From: Ruminococcus sp.
GTDB taxonomy: Bacteria > Bacillota > Clostridia > Oscillospirales > Ruminococcaceae
Length of the DNA stretch: 39,680 nt
Assembly (NCBI GenBank): GCA_021202895.1
Contig: JAJQCE010000015.1
Span: forward strand, 1-39,680
Direction: 5' to 3'
In this document: positions 1-8,642 of the stretch, one piece after another
Numbering within the stretch: position 1 is the first letter of the stretch
Layout of the letters: the number at the start of each line of letters is the position of its first letter
Notes under the pieces: model-generated
Told to the model about the DNA's origin: nothing
The model's database searches: none
What the model saw: only the letters and a program-made list of their open reading frames with translations
Translations under genes and position numbers: made by a program

Positions 1-386
1 CTTTGGGTGCGGCTGTGGTTATGTCGGTTAGTTGTATGAGCGTGGGGGCTAGCGCTGCAGACTGGTCTTTAAGGTATACAACAGGAGCAACTTCCAGTGA
101 TAATGTTACTTCGCAAACATTATATACATACTATCCGTCAGGAACAGCAGTTGTAAGAGCAAAGTGTAATTCATTAACCTCTGGTGCCAAGATAACAGTT
201 AAAAGTTCAACTGATATTTATACAACAGTAACATTTAGTTCTGCGACAGTAAGCGGAAAAGGAAAAAAGTTATCTTTTTCTTCAACTCCATCTGCAGGTT
301 CTAAGATAACACACAAAGTAAGCATCTCTGCGTCTTCAAGTGGTGGCTTTTATTCAAAGGGAAAGGTTTACAACAGCTATGCTTAA
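1..386 (+). CDS. Small secreted protein, 5'-truncated by window edge (cassette 1)
   Basis: The reading frame is already open at the window edge. Bases 1-59 match the signal-peptide segment of the gene at 3674 base for base, so the true start lies a few codons outside the window. What is visible is the hydrophobic core and AxA-type cleavage region (ending GASA), then a mature part of about 109 residues rich in Ser, Thr, Tyr and Gly, with alternating hydrophobic residues as in a small beta-sandwich. The start of the mature part (SLRYTTGATSSDNV) resembles the protein at 3674; the rest diverges. Its stop overlaps the start of the next gene by 8 bp, so the two are translationally coupled. I do not recognise a family. 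Function unknown; export across the membrane is well supported by the signal peptide. Confidence 0.8.
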   Translation, partial: LGAAVVMSVSCMSVGASAADWSLRYTTGATSSDNVTSQTLYTYYPSGTAVVRAKCNSLTSGAKITVKSSTDIYTTVTFSSATVSGKGKKLSFSSTPSAGSKITHKVSISASSSGGFYSKGKVYNSYA

Positions 387-1605
387 AGGACAATATCTGA
401 TCTCATATATTTTCATCACATCATTTCTTCTTACTGGCTGTTCTGACGCTATATCAGTCGAGTCAAAGTCTGACGTTGAACTTGTCCCAACTTCACAGGC
501 AACTTCAAATGATACAATCGCAGCGGTTTTAGACAAGGTTTCGGCGGGAGATTATGAAAATTTCAGTTTAGGGGAATTTGAAAACACAGTTTTTCAGACG
601 GAACAAATTGACATTTTAAAGTATTCAAGCGAGGAAAGCCTTGAGGATTTTGGTGTTTCATTTATTGATATTTATTCCGCTGTTTCTGATTATGAATATA
701 ACGAAGAAAATCTTTATTTTAATTCATTAGAGCTTTCAGAGGACGCTTGTTTCAGTGAAAATCTGTATGCGCATAAGTATTCAGAGCATAAAGAGGAAAT
801 TGAAAATGAAGGTGTAAGCGTAGAAGAATATATTTATATGGATGAGAACCATATGATTAAGCTTTCACTGGCGACCGACTACAGCGGTTCGTCCTTTACA
901 TATATAACGGACGATTCGCTACAAGCTTTTTTCACAGGGGAGAGCGGCGCAGATTTTTACAATTGGAATCCGACAATTGATGGACTGAGTGCGTATAAAA
1001 ATGAAGTTGATTTTAATTCAGACGATAAGATAAATTTTGCTGATGGTGAGCTTAGTGTATCAATTGCGAGCGATAATGTTAATACTTTTACAGAAAAGCT
1101 TTCTGCAAAGCTTCGTACTGGATACGGATTAAGTGTAAATAATGAACAAATTTATGTTGACGAGGAAAATGGGTATGAGCTTTTGGTTTCAAATCTTAGC
1201 CAGGAGTACAATAATATAAGGTTTGAAGCTATAAATTCAGACACGCTGGTTGAGGGTTTTGATGAGGAGAGCTATTCGCTGAAAATGAGGTTGAGATGTG
1301 TAAGTGCTTCATCGCAGGGCATTTGCTTTTTTATCGGTGAGCTTCCTAACGCAAAGCTTGAGGTACAAAGCAGCCTTGAAAGCCTCTTTTCACCAGAAGC
1401 TGCAATAGAAACGGCAAGCAGCGATTTGACGGGGCAAACGGAGTTTTTGCTTACTGACTTTTCGCTTAGCTACCTTTGCGGTGCTGAACTGATTGAGCCT
1501 TACTGGCGAATGTGCTTAGAAAATCAAAATGACCGTACGAACGTTGTGTATTTGGTTAGCTGTCAAACAGGTGAGGGAATGACTTACCAATTTTCAGATA
1601 TGTAA
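379..1605 (+). CDS. Acidic lipoprotein, unknown function (cassette 1)
   Basis: 408 residues. I chose ATG 379 because the frame from there gives a short positive N-terminus, a hydrophobic stretch and a lipobox (LLTGC), so the protein should be lipidated at Cys and held on the outer face of the membrane. A longer GTG start at 340 is open but would put 13 extra residues before the signal. The mature part is rich in Glu, Asp, Ser and Tyr with no motif I recognise. ATG 379 overlaps the stop of the small secreted protein upstream; the same order (small secreted protein, then lipoprotein) recurs at 1854/2306 and 3674/4100. An immunity or receptor role for the secreted partner is possible but only inferred from the pairing. 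Confidence 0.75.
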   Translation: MLKGQYLISYIFITSFLLTGCSDAISVESKSDVELVPTSQATSNDTIAAVLDKVSAGDYENFSLGEFENTVFQTEQIDILKYSSEESLEDFGVSFIDIYSAVSDYEYNEENLYFNSLELSEDACFSENLYAHKYSEHKEEIENEGVSVEEYIYMDENHMIKLSLATDYSGSSFTYITDDSLQAFFTGESGADFYNWNPTIDGLSAYKNEVDFNSDDKINFADGELSVSIASDNVNTFTEKLSAKLRTGYGLSVNNEQIYVDEENGYELLVSNLSQEYNNIRFEAINSDTLVEGFDEESYSLKMRLRCVSASSQGICFFIGELPNAKLEVQSSLESLFSPEAAIETASSDLTGQTEFLLTDFSLSYLCGAELIEPYWRMCLENQNDRTNVVYLVSCQTGEGMTYQFSDM

Positions 1606-1610
1606 TTGCA

Positions 1611-1634
1611 GCGGATAGCAATATCCGCTTTTTT
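1611..1634 (+). terminator. Rho-independent terminator of cassette 1
   Basis: GCGGATA-GCAA-TATCCGC stem-loop followed by six T residues, 5 bp after the lipoprotein stop. The same hairpin closes cassette 2 at 3434. Confidence 0.9.
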
Positions 1635-1700
1635 GCACCTGATAAAGTAAAAAGAAATAAGTATTTAGACTAAAATAAACACATTAAACAAAAACAAAAT

Positions 1701-1936
1701 TAAAACATAGCAGAAATTTGTGCAAAGCTACAAAATTATCATTTGTAATTTAAGAAAGTGTTGACATAAGAAAATTTTCCATGTATAATTGTATTTAAGG
1801 TAGTACTTCAAGATTATTGTCTTAGAATATGATTTTTAAAGGAGGAAATTGTCATGAGCAATTTCAAAAAGAAAATTGCCGCTTTGGGTGCGGCTGTGGT
1901 TATGTCGGTTAGTTGTATGAGCGTGGGGGCTAGCGC
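1701..1936 (+). repeat. Cassette leader repeat, copy A (promoter, UTR, RBS, signal peptide)
   Basis: These 236 bp read identically at 3521-3756. The repeat spans upstream AT-rich DNA, the promoter, the 5' UTR, the RBS and the first 28 codons encoding the signal peptide. Identity stops at the signal-peptide cleavage region, after which the genes differ. The window starts inside a third copy (1-59). Confidence 0.9.
1761..1789 (+). promoter_or_regulatory. Consensus sigma-A promoter of cassette 2
   Basis: TTGACA at 1761-1766 and TATAAT at 1784-1789 with a 17 bp spacer, a perfect match to the housekeeping consensus. The predicted 5' UTR of about 57 nt ends in AAAGGAGG before ATG 1854. Confidence 0.9.
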
Positions 1937-2279
1937 ATCGTCAGCAAATTCATTTACTTTCGATTTGTATTATATACCTTTAGCGCCTTCATCGGCAATA
2001 AAAATTTCTCAATCCGGTTATTATCCTAAAAAATCAGGAACATACTCAGAAGATAAGGCAGGTATTGTATATAGTAAAAATGTAAATAATTCTAATGTGA
2101 AAATAAAGTTGACATCAGGAAACTACACGTATACAAGATATTACTATAACAGAACAAATACTGATTATGACGTTTTTTCGGTAAAACCAGATAAAAGATA
2201 CAAGGTCACTGCCTCACTGTATAATTACACAAATAAGAAAACGTATGCTTCTAAAGGGTGGATACAAAACTGGTATTAA
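1854..2279 (+). CDS. Small secreted protein (cassette 2)
   Basis: 141 residues with a strong AAAGGAGG ribosome site upstream of ATG 1854. Residues 1-28 are a signal peptide (MSNFKKK, hydrophobic core, GASA) identical to the one at 3674. The mature part is Tyr-, Asn-, Lys- and Thr-rich with alternating polar and apolar residues and ends in an ASKGW motif, similar to the SKGKV end of cassette 1. Apart from this it shows little likeness to the other two mature proteins. It is followed after 26 bp by a lipoprotein gene. No family recognised; extracellular location is the only firm statement. Confidence 0.85.
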   Translation: MSNFKKKIAALGAAVVMSVSCMSVGASASSANSFTFDLYYIPLAPSSAIKISQSGYYPKKSGTYSEDKAGIVYSKNVNNSNVKIKLTSGNYTYTRYYYNRTNTDYDVFSVKPDKRYKVTASLYNYTNKKTYASKGWIQNWY

Positions 2280-2305
2280 ATTTTTCAATTTGGGAGAGTA
2301 AAAAA

Positions 2306-3412
2306 ATGAACAAATTCATGTTAATTGTTTTTAGCCTAGTGCTGTTTTTAACTGGATGTGCCGAAGTTCCTGACAATGTAAAAACTAATAACAAGGCAGA
2401 TGAAAGCTCGGAAAATCTGGATTCTTCGGAGAAATATATAAGCGTTGAGGATATGCTTGCAGAAACTGAGGACGTTTATAATAATGATTATGGTCAAATC
2501 AAATTAACTGACGGTTTGGATTTAGACTACAGCGATGTTACAGAGCTTTACTCGTATACCTTAAATTACGAGGAATGGGATAAGGACAACTTTGATAAGG
2601 TGATTAAATTTTTTCAGGCTCATGATATGTATACAGTAACTGAGGAGACTGATTGCGGGACGGCTATTGACGGAGACTGGGTACAGTATAGGGATAGCTC
2701 AGGAACAAGAATAACCTTTGATTATAGGGGATTTACAGCTATAAATTTAGGAAGCATAACTAGTGACAGCTGTATTGTTGATTCATTTAATTATGGCGAT
2801 GAAAAATGCTCTCAGAAGTACCCGTTGTTTAATGGAGACTATTCTTTTGAAGAGGTAAACAGCTTTTTAGAAAGCTACATAGATGACTGGGCTGAAATTG
2901 ACGGAGATCTTCCATTTGAGCCGGCAGAGATTTTCGTATGGGAGCTTGAAAATGGAAAATGTTTTTACGAAATATATTATGCTAAAGCAGCGGATGGAAT
3001 AAAGTTTAATTATCAGCTTTCAAGTATGCTGAAAAACTCTGATTATATGTATTTAAATATTTTGGTTTCGACTTATGGCGAGATTATGTTTTGGTCGAAT
3101 AACAATGGGGTTTTTAATGTTGAAAAGGGTGAAAAGCTTGAAGGCAGCTTTGTTTCCTTAGACAGCGCACTGAAAATGCTGCAGAAAAAATTTACACCGT
3201 ATAGTGATTTTACCGTGTATGAAGCTGTGCTTTCCTATGAAATGGTTTACGATAAATCGACAGATTGCTATAAAACAATTCCCTGCTGGAAATTTAATCT
3301 TGATGATAATTCAACAAGGGACGAATACACACATAGATTAGTTAAAAATGTTTTTGTTGACATAACAAGCGGTAAGCTTTACGATTACTATGGCGAAGAA
3401 GCAAGCTGGTAA
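2306..3412 (+). CDS. Acidic lipoprotein, unknown function (cassette 2)
   Basis: 368 residues from ATG 2306, which follows a GGGAGAG ribosome site; an upstream in-frame ATG at 2258 lies inside the previous gene and is less likely. The N-terminus (MNKFM, hydrophobic run, FLTGC) is a lipoprotein signal with Cys as the lipidated residue. A Ser/Glu/Asn linker follows, then a long acidic region rich in Asp, Glu and Tyr. It is of the same general type as the lipoproteins of the other cassettes but clearly diverged. It shares a transcript with the small secreted protein upstream and ends at the terminator at 3434. Function not recognised. Confidence 0.8.
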   Translation: MNKFMLIVFSLVLFLTGCAEVPDNVKTNNKADESSENLDSSEKYISVEDMLAETEDVYNNDYGQIKLTDGLDLDYSDVTELYSYTLNYEEWDKDNFDKVIKFFQAHDMYTVTEETDCGTAIDGDWVQYRDSSGTRITFDYRGFTAINLGSITSDSCIVDSFNYGDEKCSQKYPLFNGDYSFEEVNSFLESYIDDWAEIDGDLPFEPAEIFVWELENGKCFYEIYYAKAADGIKFNYQLSSMLKNSDYMYLNILVSTYGEIMFWSNNNGVFNVEKGEKLEGSFVSLDSALKMLQKKFTPYSDFTVYEAVLSYEMVYDKSTDCYKTIPCWKFNLDDNSTRDEYTHRLVKNVFVDITSGKLYDYYGEEASW

Positions 3413-3433
3413 AAAAAATAATTTAAAGACGAG

Positions 3434-3457
3434 GCGGATAGCAATATCCGCTTTTTT
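3434..3457 (+). terminator. Rho-independent terminator of cassette 2
   Basis: GCGGATA-GCAA-TATCCGC followed by TTTTTT, a copy of the hairpin at 1611. Confidence 0.9.
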
Positions 3458-3520
3458 GCGCCTGATAAAAAAAGAAATAAGTATTTAGGTTAAAATACAC
3501 ATATTAGACAAATCCAAAAG

Positions 3521-3756
3521 TAAAACATAGCAGAAATTTGTGCAAAGCTACAAAATTATCATTTGTAATTTAAGAAAGTGTTGACATAAGAAAATTTTCC
3601 ATGTATAATTGTATTTAAGGTAGTACTTCAAGATTATTGTCTTAGAATATGATTTTTAAAGGAGGAAATTGTCATGAGCAATTTCAAAAAGAAAATTGCC
3701 GCTTTGGGTGCGGCTGTGGTTATGTCGGTTAGTTGTATGAGCGTGGGGGCTAGCGC
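3521..3756 (+). repeat. Cassette leader repeat, copy B
   Basis: Same 236 bp as 1701-1936 (offset 1820). It carries promoter, UTR, RBS and signal peptide codons. Confidence 0.9.
3581..3609 (+). promoter_or_regulatory. Consensus sigma-A promoter of cassette 3
   Basis: TTGACA at 3581-3586, 17 bp spacer, TATAAT at 3604-3609. Identical to the promoter of cassette 2, so the cassettes are probably co-regulated. Confidence 0.9.
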
Positions 3757-4081
3757 TGCAAGCTATTCTTTAAGGTACACATCCGGAGCGTCTTCAAGCG
3801 ACAATGTTATGTCGTATACTAAAGTTGTTACCGCATCTTCTGCGGGAAAAATAACGGTTAAATCTACAACGTTTAGTGTATATATAACTGGTGCTTATGT
3901 TTATACATATTGTTATAACTACTCGACTAACTCTTCAAACGTCAATTCAACTGGAAAGTATTATTTAAATTATTCTGGTAGCACAGTTCCTAAATCAGGA
4001 AAAAGCGTTACTGTTAAAGGGTCTTTGACAAACTATTCGGTAAGTAAGACTGTAAAAGCAAAAGGAACAATTACTGCATAA
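3674..4081 (+). CDS. Small secreted protein (cassette 3)
   Basis: 135 residues with the same AAAGGAGG site and the same 28-residue signal peptide as the gene at 1854. The mature part begins SLRYTSGASSSDNV, matching cassette 1, then diverges into a Tyr/Ser/Thr/Lys-rich sequence ending in KAKGTI. The pattern suggests a small all-beta fold and there is only one Cys in the mature part. It is followed after 18 bp by a lipoprotein gene. Family unknown. The shared start with cassette 1 and the divergence beyond it indicate recombination or rapid diversification within the array. Confidence 0.85.
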   Translation: MSNFKKKIAALGAAVVMSVSCMSVGASAASYSLRYTSGASSSDNVMSYTKVVTASSAGKITVKSTTFSVYITGAYVYTYCYNYSTNSSNVNSTGKYYLNYSGSTVPKSGKSVTVKGSLTNYSVSKTVKAKGTITA

Positions 4082-4099
4082 GAAAAAAAGGAGAAAAAA

Positions 4100-5266
4100 A
4101 TGATATTTAAATTTAAAAAGCACTTCTGTTTTCTTTTGATGATTTCGATTGCTCTTAGCTCCTGCGCAAAGACACCTGAGAGCGTTACAAGTAGCAGTGA
4201 GAATACCTCAGCGTCCTATGTAAATTGTGAAACTGCGTCGCTCGAGGAAATGAGTAAAAATGTTGACGAATATGTCAGCACGCTTGGAGAGCTTGAGCTT
4301 GACAACATGACTTTTTCCGAATATCTGGAAATTGACATTCCTGATTATGTTCCGACAGGAAAGTATATCTGCCCTGATAACTTTCAGGACAATTACGCTA
4401 AAATTTTTAGCTATTATGACGAGGATTATGACGAAGCAAACGCTGTGGACGATGGCACTACCTATCCGACTGGTCCTACCTATATCAATGAGGAAAAAAA
4501 TTTAGAGATGTCAATCGGCTGCGATGGCTTTTTTTCTTATAATAAGGACTTTGACAGTCAGAAATATTATAATGAATCAGAGATCGTTGAGACATATACA
4601 GCTTCGCAGTTAGAAAGCTGTGATGAAAAGTATAAGCTTGAAAACAGTAGTTCAGAGATATCGGTAAGAAATGCGGCTGAATTAGCGAAGGAATTTGTTG
4701 ATGATTTTGTTAAAAATAATAATTATTCAAACGAATTTGTTGTTTCAAGAGTAATGCTCTGTGAAACTGATGATGGGTATTTTTATGAGATAGGGTACAC
4801 TCAAAAAGTTGACGGCGTAAATATACTGGAATATGCGTCTACTTATGATGAGTCGCTTTCAAATCTAATTTGTCCTACAGTATTTGCATATATTTGTAGC
4901 GATGAGATAAACAATTTTTGTGTAAACTATTATTTAGATGAGTATGAAATTGAGGGAGAATATACAGAAGTGTTTGATCTAGTTGAAACATCGGAATATC
5001 TTAGTCAAAAATTAGCAAGCAAAATGAATTTAAAAGTTCAAAGAGTTGCTTTAGAATATTGTATGATATATACAGAAAACGTACAGGAAGCGGAAGATGG
5101 CGAAAGCTACAGGGAGGATATTGCTCCATGGGCTACAGCATGCTCATATGACGTTTATGAACCGCAAATATGCTGGGTTTTCTACTTTGACGAAACGCCG
5201 GAAGGCGAGGTTTACGCAATGGTAAATTGCGAGGATTTGAGCGTTACCTATGTTGACAACACATAG
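4100..5266 (+). CDS. Acidic lipoprotein, unknown function (cassette 3)
   Basis: 388 residues, with an AAGGAG site 5 bp or so before ATG 4100. The lipoprotein signal ends ALSSC, followed by AKTPESV and a Ser-rich linker. Coding bases 4244-4469 are identical to 5653-5878 of the next lipoprotein, while the downstream half is only moderately similar, so the two are recent tandem duplicates with part of the sequence homogenised. The mature protein is acidic, with repeated Asp/Glu/Tyr runs, and ends in an ICWVFYFDETP-type motif also present in the neighbour. No enzymatic motif seen. Surface-anchored by lipid; role unknown. Confidence 0.8.
   Translation: MIFKFKKHFCFLLMISIALSSCAKTPESVTSSSENTSASYVNCETASLEEMSKNVDEYVSTLGELELDNMTFSEYLEIDIPDYVPTGKYICPDNFQDNYAKIFSYYDEDYDEANAVDDGTTYPTGPTYINEEKNLEMSIGCDGFFSYNKDFDSQKYYNESEIVETYTASQLESCDEKYKLENSSSEISVRNAAELAKEFVDDFVKNNNYSNEFVVSRVMLCETDDGYFYEIGYTQKVDGVNILEYASTYDESLSNLICPTVFAYICSDEINNFCVNYYLDEYEIEGEYTEVFDLVETSEYLSQKLASKMNLKVQRVALEYCMIYTENVQEAEDGESYREDIAPWATACSYDVYEPQICWVFYFDETPEGEVYAMVNCEDLSVTYVDNT
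4244..4469 (+). repeat. 226 bp identical block shared with the next lipoprotein gene, copy 1
   Basis: Bases 4244-4469 equal 5653-5878 by reading. The sequence on either side differs at many synonymous and non-synonymous sites, as expected after a local gene conversion. Confidence 0.85.
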
Positions 5267-5290
5267 AGCTATGCTTAACAAAAAAATCAT

Positions 5291-5333
5291 GCGGCTAAGA
5301 CAAGGCGAGAGCTTTGCTTAAGCCGCTTTTTTT
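5291..5333 (+). terminator. Rho-independent terminator
   Basis: GCGGCTAAG ... CTTAAGCCGC stem with an inner AAGGCGAGAGCTTTGCTT section, then seven T. A near copy follows the next gene at 6678. Confidence 0.8.
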
Positions 5334-5490
5334 GCTGCAAGGATTGGTGAATATGCACAGTATTTGATGTCAAGCTTTGTGCAAACCGCCGAAAAAAATA
5401 TGTTTTGTCACAAATGAGGCGGCTACAGGGAATTATTGTGTAAGCGGTTTTGGAATGCTTTTTGCAGGACAAAGGAGAGGAGATGCAATA

Positions 5491-6657
5491 ATGAACCTTA
5501 AATTTAAAAGAGCGGTGAGCTTGGCGAGCTTGGCGGTGATTGCGTTTAGCTCCTGCGCAAAGACACCTGAAAGCGTGACGAGCAGCAGCGAGAAAAGCTT
5601 GACCAGCGTCTATGATCTGACATCTCAGACGGATTGTAAAACTGCATCGCTTGAGGAAATGAGTAAAAATGTTGACGAATATGTCAGCACGCTTGGAGAG
5701 CTTGAGCTTGACAACATGACTTTTTCCGAATATCTGGAAATTGACATTCCTGATTATGTTCCGACAGGAAAGTATATCTGCCCTGATAACTTTCAGGACA
5801 ATTACGCTAAAATTTTTAGCTATTATGACGAGGATTATGACGAAGCAAACGCTGTGGACGATGGCACTACCTATCCGATTGGACCTACCTACATCAACGA
5901 GGAGAAAAATCTGGAGATGGCAATCGGCTGTACAGGCTTCTTTTACTATATGCTTACAGATGTGGGTTCGGACGTATCTGTAGACGAGACTGACGATGTT
6001 GTTAAAATATTTACAGGCTCGGAGTTTAAAACTAGTGATGAAACGTATGAAATGCTTGACAGCGGTGAGGAGGTTTCTGTAAGCGAAGCTTATAAAATTG
6101 CGCAGGATTTTGCGGACGAATTTGTTCAGGCGGCGAGCTATACTAACGAGATAGATGTGTGCAGAATTACGCTTTATCAGTGTGAACAGGGATATTTTTA
6201 TTCGGCGGATTATACCGAGAGCGTTAATGGGGTTAATATTTTAGAGTATGAATCCAACTACCTCAGCGACTTGGAAAATCTTACACTTGGCTGGGTTAAT
6301 GCTCAAATTTTCAGTGACGAGATGTGTAATTTTACAACGCAGATGTATTTTGAAGAGCAGGAAATCACCGGAGAAATCGACGGCGCAATTGAGCTTATAG
6401 AGGCAACTAAGTATCTAAGTGAAGCACTTGCGTCGAAAATGAGCTTGCAGGTTCAGAGAATTGCTCTTGCGTATTGTATGTATAAAACGCAGGACGGAGA
6501 TAACAGTGAGCTTGGCATTATAGGCGGCTCCGGCACCATTTACGAGCCGCAGCTTTGCTGGGTTTTCTACTTTGACGAAACGCCGGGCGATGAAGTTTAC
6601 GCAATGTTAAACTGCGAAGATCTGAGTATTACCTATGTTGACAACACAGAGAGCTAA
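5491..6657 (+). CDS. Acidic lipoprotein, paralogue of the preceding one
   Basis: 388 residues from ATG 5491, preceded by AAAGGAGAGG. Longer in-frame starts back to 5377 have no ribosome site and would precede the signal peptide. The signal ends FSSC, then the same AKTPESV as in the gene at 4100. Residues about 55-130 are identical to that paralogue, the remainder is diverged, and the C-terminal WVFYFDETP motif is kept. Unlike the other lipoproteins here it has no small secreted gene directly upstream, so it looks like a duplicate that lost, or never had, its partner. It ends the plus-strand cluster and converges on the protease gene at 6804. Confidence 0.8.
   Translation: MNLKFKRAVSLASLAVIAFSSCAKTPESVTSSSEKSLTSVYDLTSQTDCKTASLEEMSKNVDEYVSTLGELELDNMTFSEYLEIDIPDYVPTGKYICPDNFQDNYAKIFSYYDEDYDEANAVDDGTTYPIGPTYINEEKNLEMAIGCTGFFYYMLTDVGSDVSVDETDDVVKIFTGSEFKTSDETYEMLDSGEEVSVSEAYKIAQDFADEFVQAASYTNEIDVCRITLYQCEQGYFYSADYTESVNGVNILEYESNYLSDLENLTLGWVNAQIFSDEMCNFTTQMYFEEQEITGEIDGAIELIEATKYLSEALASKMSLQVQRIALAYCMYKTQDGDNSELGIIGGSGTIYEPQLCWVFYFDETPGDEVYAMLNCEDLSITYVDNTES
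5653..5878 (+). repeat. 226 bp identical block, copy 2
   Basis: Partner of 4244-4469; lies in the coding region of the lipoprotein at 5491. Confidence 0.85.
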
Positions 6658-6677
6658 ATTAAACACAAAAAAATCAC

Positions 6678-6717
6678 GCGGCTTAGACAAGGCGAGAGCT
6701 TTGCTTAAGCCGCTTTT
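6678..6717 (+). terminator. Rho-independent terminator of the lipoprotein cluster
   Basis: GCGGCTTA ... TAAGCCGC stem with TTTT tail, a near copy of 5291-5333. Confidence 0.75.
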
Positions 6718-6803
6718 AAAAAAAATTTATCCGCATTAATCACATCAAATCAGAGACAGAAAAGGCATCACCACATAATTTTTGTGCAGCGCCGCCTTAA
6801 GCT

Positions 6804-7805
6804 TTATTCATTAAGGACAATCATTGTTCTTGGCTCATCGTCCACATTTTTCATTGACGCTTCAAGCAGAGACGCACTTATCGCCTTTAAGCCTGACGCT
6901 CCGTTACCGTAATATGGGTCGGCATAGTAAAAGTAAAGTGTTGAGCCTATAGCTTCATATCCGCAGATAACTATAAAATGCCGCCGTCCTCCGCTTCTTA
7001 AAATCGTTCTGTTTTTGTAGCAGACTACCGCCAGAACCCTGTGAGAGGAATCTAGCTGTGAAATAATCCCGCCTATCTTGTCGTCTGTGCTGTCGTAGAC
7101 GTTTTCGGCGGAGTATTTCCCGTCCGAGTAGCCCTCGACAAGCTCTAAAAGTTTGGGCGCAGTCATTCCTCCGCCGCCTAACAAGCTTCCCTGATCGTCA
7201 AGGTCGTGCTTTTGCGAATAGCGAATCAGCTCGTCCTTGTCCCAGCTTTCGCCCTTTTCAGAATTTACCAGAATCGCAATTGCCGTAGGTCCGCACGCTG
7301 AATAGCCTGCAATCTCTCCGCCGTACTGCCCGATCGAAGAGGTTTGCAAAACCTTAGCGCCTTTTTTAACCGTGACGCTGCTCTTTTTTATAAGCCGTTC
7401 GGAGGACATATAATTTATAACATAAAAGCCTGCGTACTCGTCGTCATAGTAGCCTGTGTAGTAGGAGGAAGCCGACACGCTGCCGTTTATCCTTAAGGAT
7501 TTGTCGTAAACATAGGTGGTTTGGCTGACATAAAGAAGCAAATCCTTATTTTCGCTTGAACCTACGGAAGCAGTACTCTCTAAAACCGAAAAGCCGCCCT
7601 GCGAAATGCTTTTTAAGCTACCTAGCGAAGCTGTCTGAGATTCGTTTTCCGTTTCAATATTTATTTCAGCGGCAAGCGGCGCACATGGGCAGTCTGACGA
7701 AAGAGCGCTTTCGCTTAAGCCTGCGGCGGAAAAACCCAGCACGGCAAATATCAGTACGGCAAGAATTTTAAAAGCGTTGGACGCTTTTCTCCTGCTTTTT
7801 GTCAA
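6804..7805 (-). CDS. Secreted C39-like (papain-fold) cysteine peptidase
   Basis: 333 residues from a TTG start at 7805; a stop codon lies two codons upstream and no ATG fits before the signal peptide. Residues 11-30 form an export signal or membrane anchor. A poorly conserved segment of about 120 residues follows, then a Peptidase_C39_2-like domain. It has the nucleophile in YSACGPTAIAIL (Cys171), the histidine in HFIVICGY (His276) and the aspartate in YYADPYYG (Asp296), the order and spacing expected of this papain-like fold. Bacterial members are extracellular peptidases or transpeptidase-like proteins of unknown substrate. It converges with the lipoprotein cluster and has its own transcription unit. 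Family assignment is from motifs; substrate not known. Confidence 0.75.
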   Translation of the reverse strand: MTKSRRKASNAFKILAVLIFAVLGFSAAGLSESALSSDCPCAPLAAEINIETENESQTASLGSLKSISQGGFSVLESTASVGSSENKDLLLYVSQTTYVYDKSLRINGSVSASSYYTGYYDDEYAGFYVINYMSSERLIKKSSVTVKKGAKVLQTSSIGQYGGEIAGYSACGPTAIAILVNSEKGESWDKDELIRYSQKHDLDDQGSLLGGGGMTAPKLLELVEGYSDGKYSAENVYDSTDDKIGGIISQLDSSHRVLAVVCYKNRTILRSGGRRHFIVICGYEAIGSTLYFYYADPYYGNGASGLKAISASLLEASMKNVDDEPRTMIVLNE

Positions 7806-7937
7806 AGCTTATCACCAACGTTCTCCAAGGAGTCTCTCTGAAAGCTCCGCACATTCAGCGCAAATTTTCACTTAATCTGCGCTGCAATGCTTTTTAGAGA
7901 TGCTCCAAATTTTTTTACACAAAATCCCGACAAAGCT

Positions 7938-8639
7938 TTAATGCTTCATAATTTCTCTTATCTCTTTATAGTCGGGAAAGCAGCTTGAAACAAGCCGCCA
8001 AAAGTCATCGCTGTGGTTCATGTATTTTAAATGACAAAGCTCGTGAACCACTACATATTCTATGCACCTTTGCTCAAAGCATACTACATCTAAATTTATC
8101 GAAATGTTTTGGTTTGACGAACAGCTCCCCCATCTTGAGGTCATTCTCTTTATTGTAATCCTTTTAGGGTAAAGCTGTAGAATCGGCATATATTTGTTAA
8201 AGGCTTCGTCCACCTTTTCCTTGCAAAGCAATGAAGTATACTGCCAAAACAGCCGCTCAACATCATCTTTGCTCATTCCCTGACAAATGTAGACTGTCAG
8301 CTTGTCGTCAGCAAGCGCAATCGGACGGTACTCTGCGCTCTGCACAATTTCTAGCGTTCGCTTTTTCCCTAAAAGACTAAAGCCTTCGCCGTTTTCAAAG
8401 CTCTGCGGCATATGCGAAGCATTTTCCGACTGCTCAAGCTTTTCTAAAACCCATGCCTTGTGAGAAAGAATCAGCTGCTGAGCCGCCTTTTGAGCGTCAG
8501 TCAGCGTCGGATAAATCATAGGCAGCCGCACAGAAAGAACACCGTTCTTAATGCTTAGACTGCCTCTGCTTCTTTTTGATAAATCCAAAATATAGTCAAG
8601 CTTAGCTCCGTCAAGCTCGGCAACACAAGCAAATTTCAT
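7938..8639 (-). CDS. YgjP/DUF45-type zinc metallopeptidase
   Basis: 233 residues. The C-terminal half carries the hallmark MTSRWGSC motif (about residues 166-173) and VVVHELCHLKYMNHS, with the HExxH zinc site at His199, Glu200 and His203 and a further His at 209. This is the YgjP-like (WLM/SprT-related) metal-dependent hydrolase family, a cytoplasmic protein usually of 220-240 residues, so the gene is full length. There is no signal peptide. It starts 3 bp after the stop of the SH3-domain gene upstream and is probably translated from the same mRNA. The physiological substrate of the family is not established. Confidence 0.85.
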   Translation of the reverse strand: MKFACVAELDGAKLDYILDLSKRSRGSLSIKNGVLSVRLPMIYPTLTDAQKAAQQLILSHKAWVLEKLEQSENASHMPQSFENGEGFSLLGKKRTLEIVQSAEYRPIALADDKLTVYICQGMSKDDVERLFWQYTSLLCKEKVDEAFNKYMPILQLYPKRITIKRMTSRWGSCSSNQNISINLDVVCFEQRCIEYVVVHELCHLKYMNHSDDFWRLVSSCFPDYKEIREIMKH

Positions 8640-8642
8640 TCG

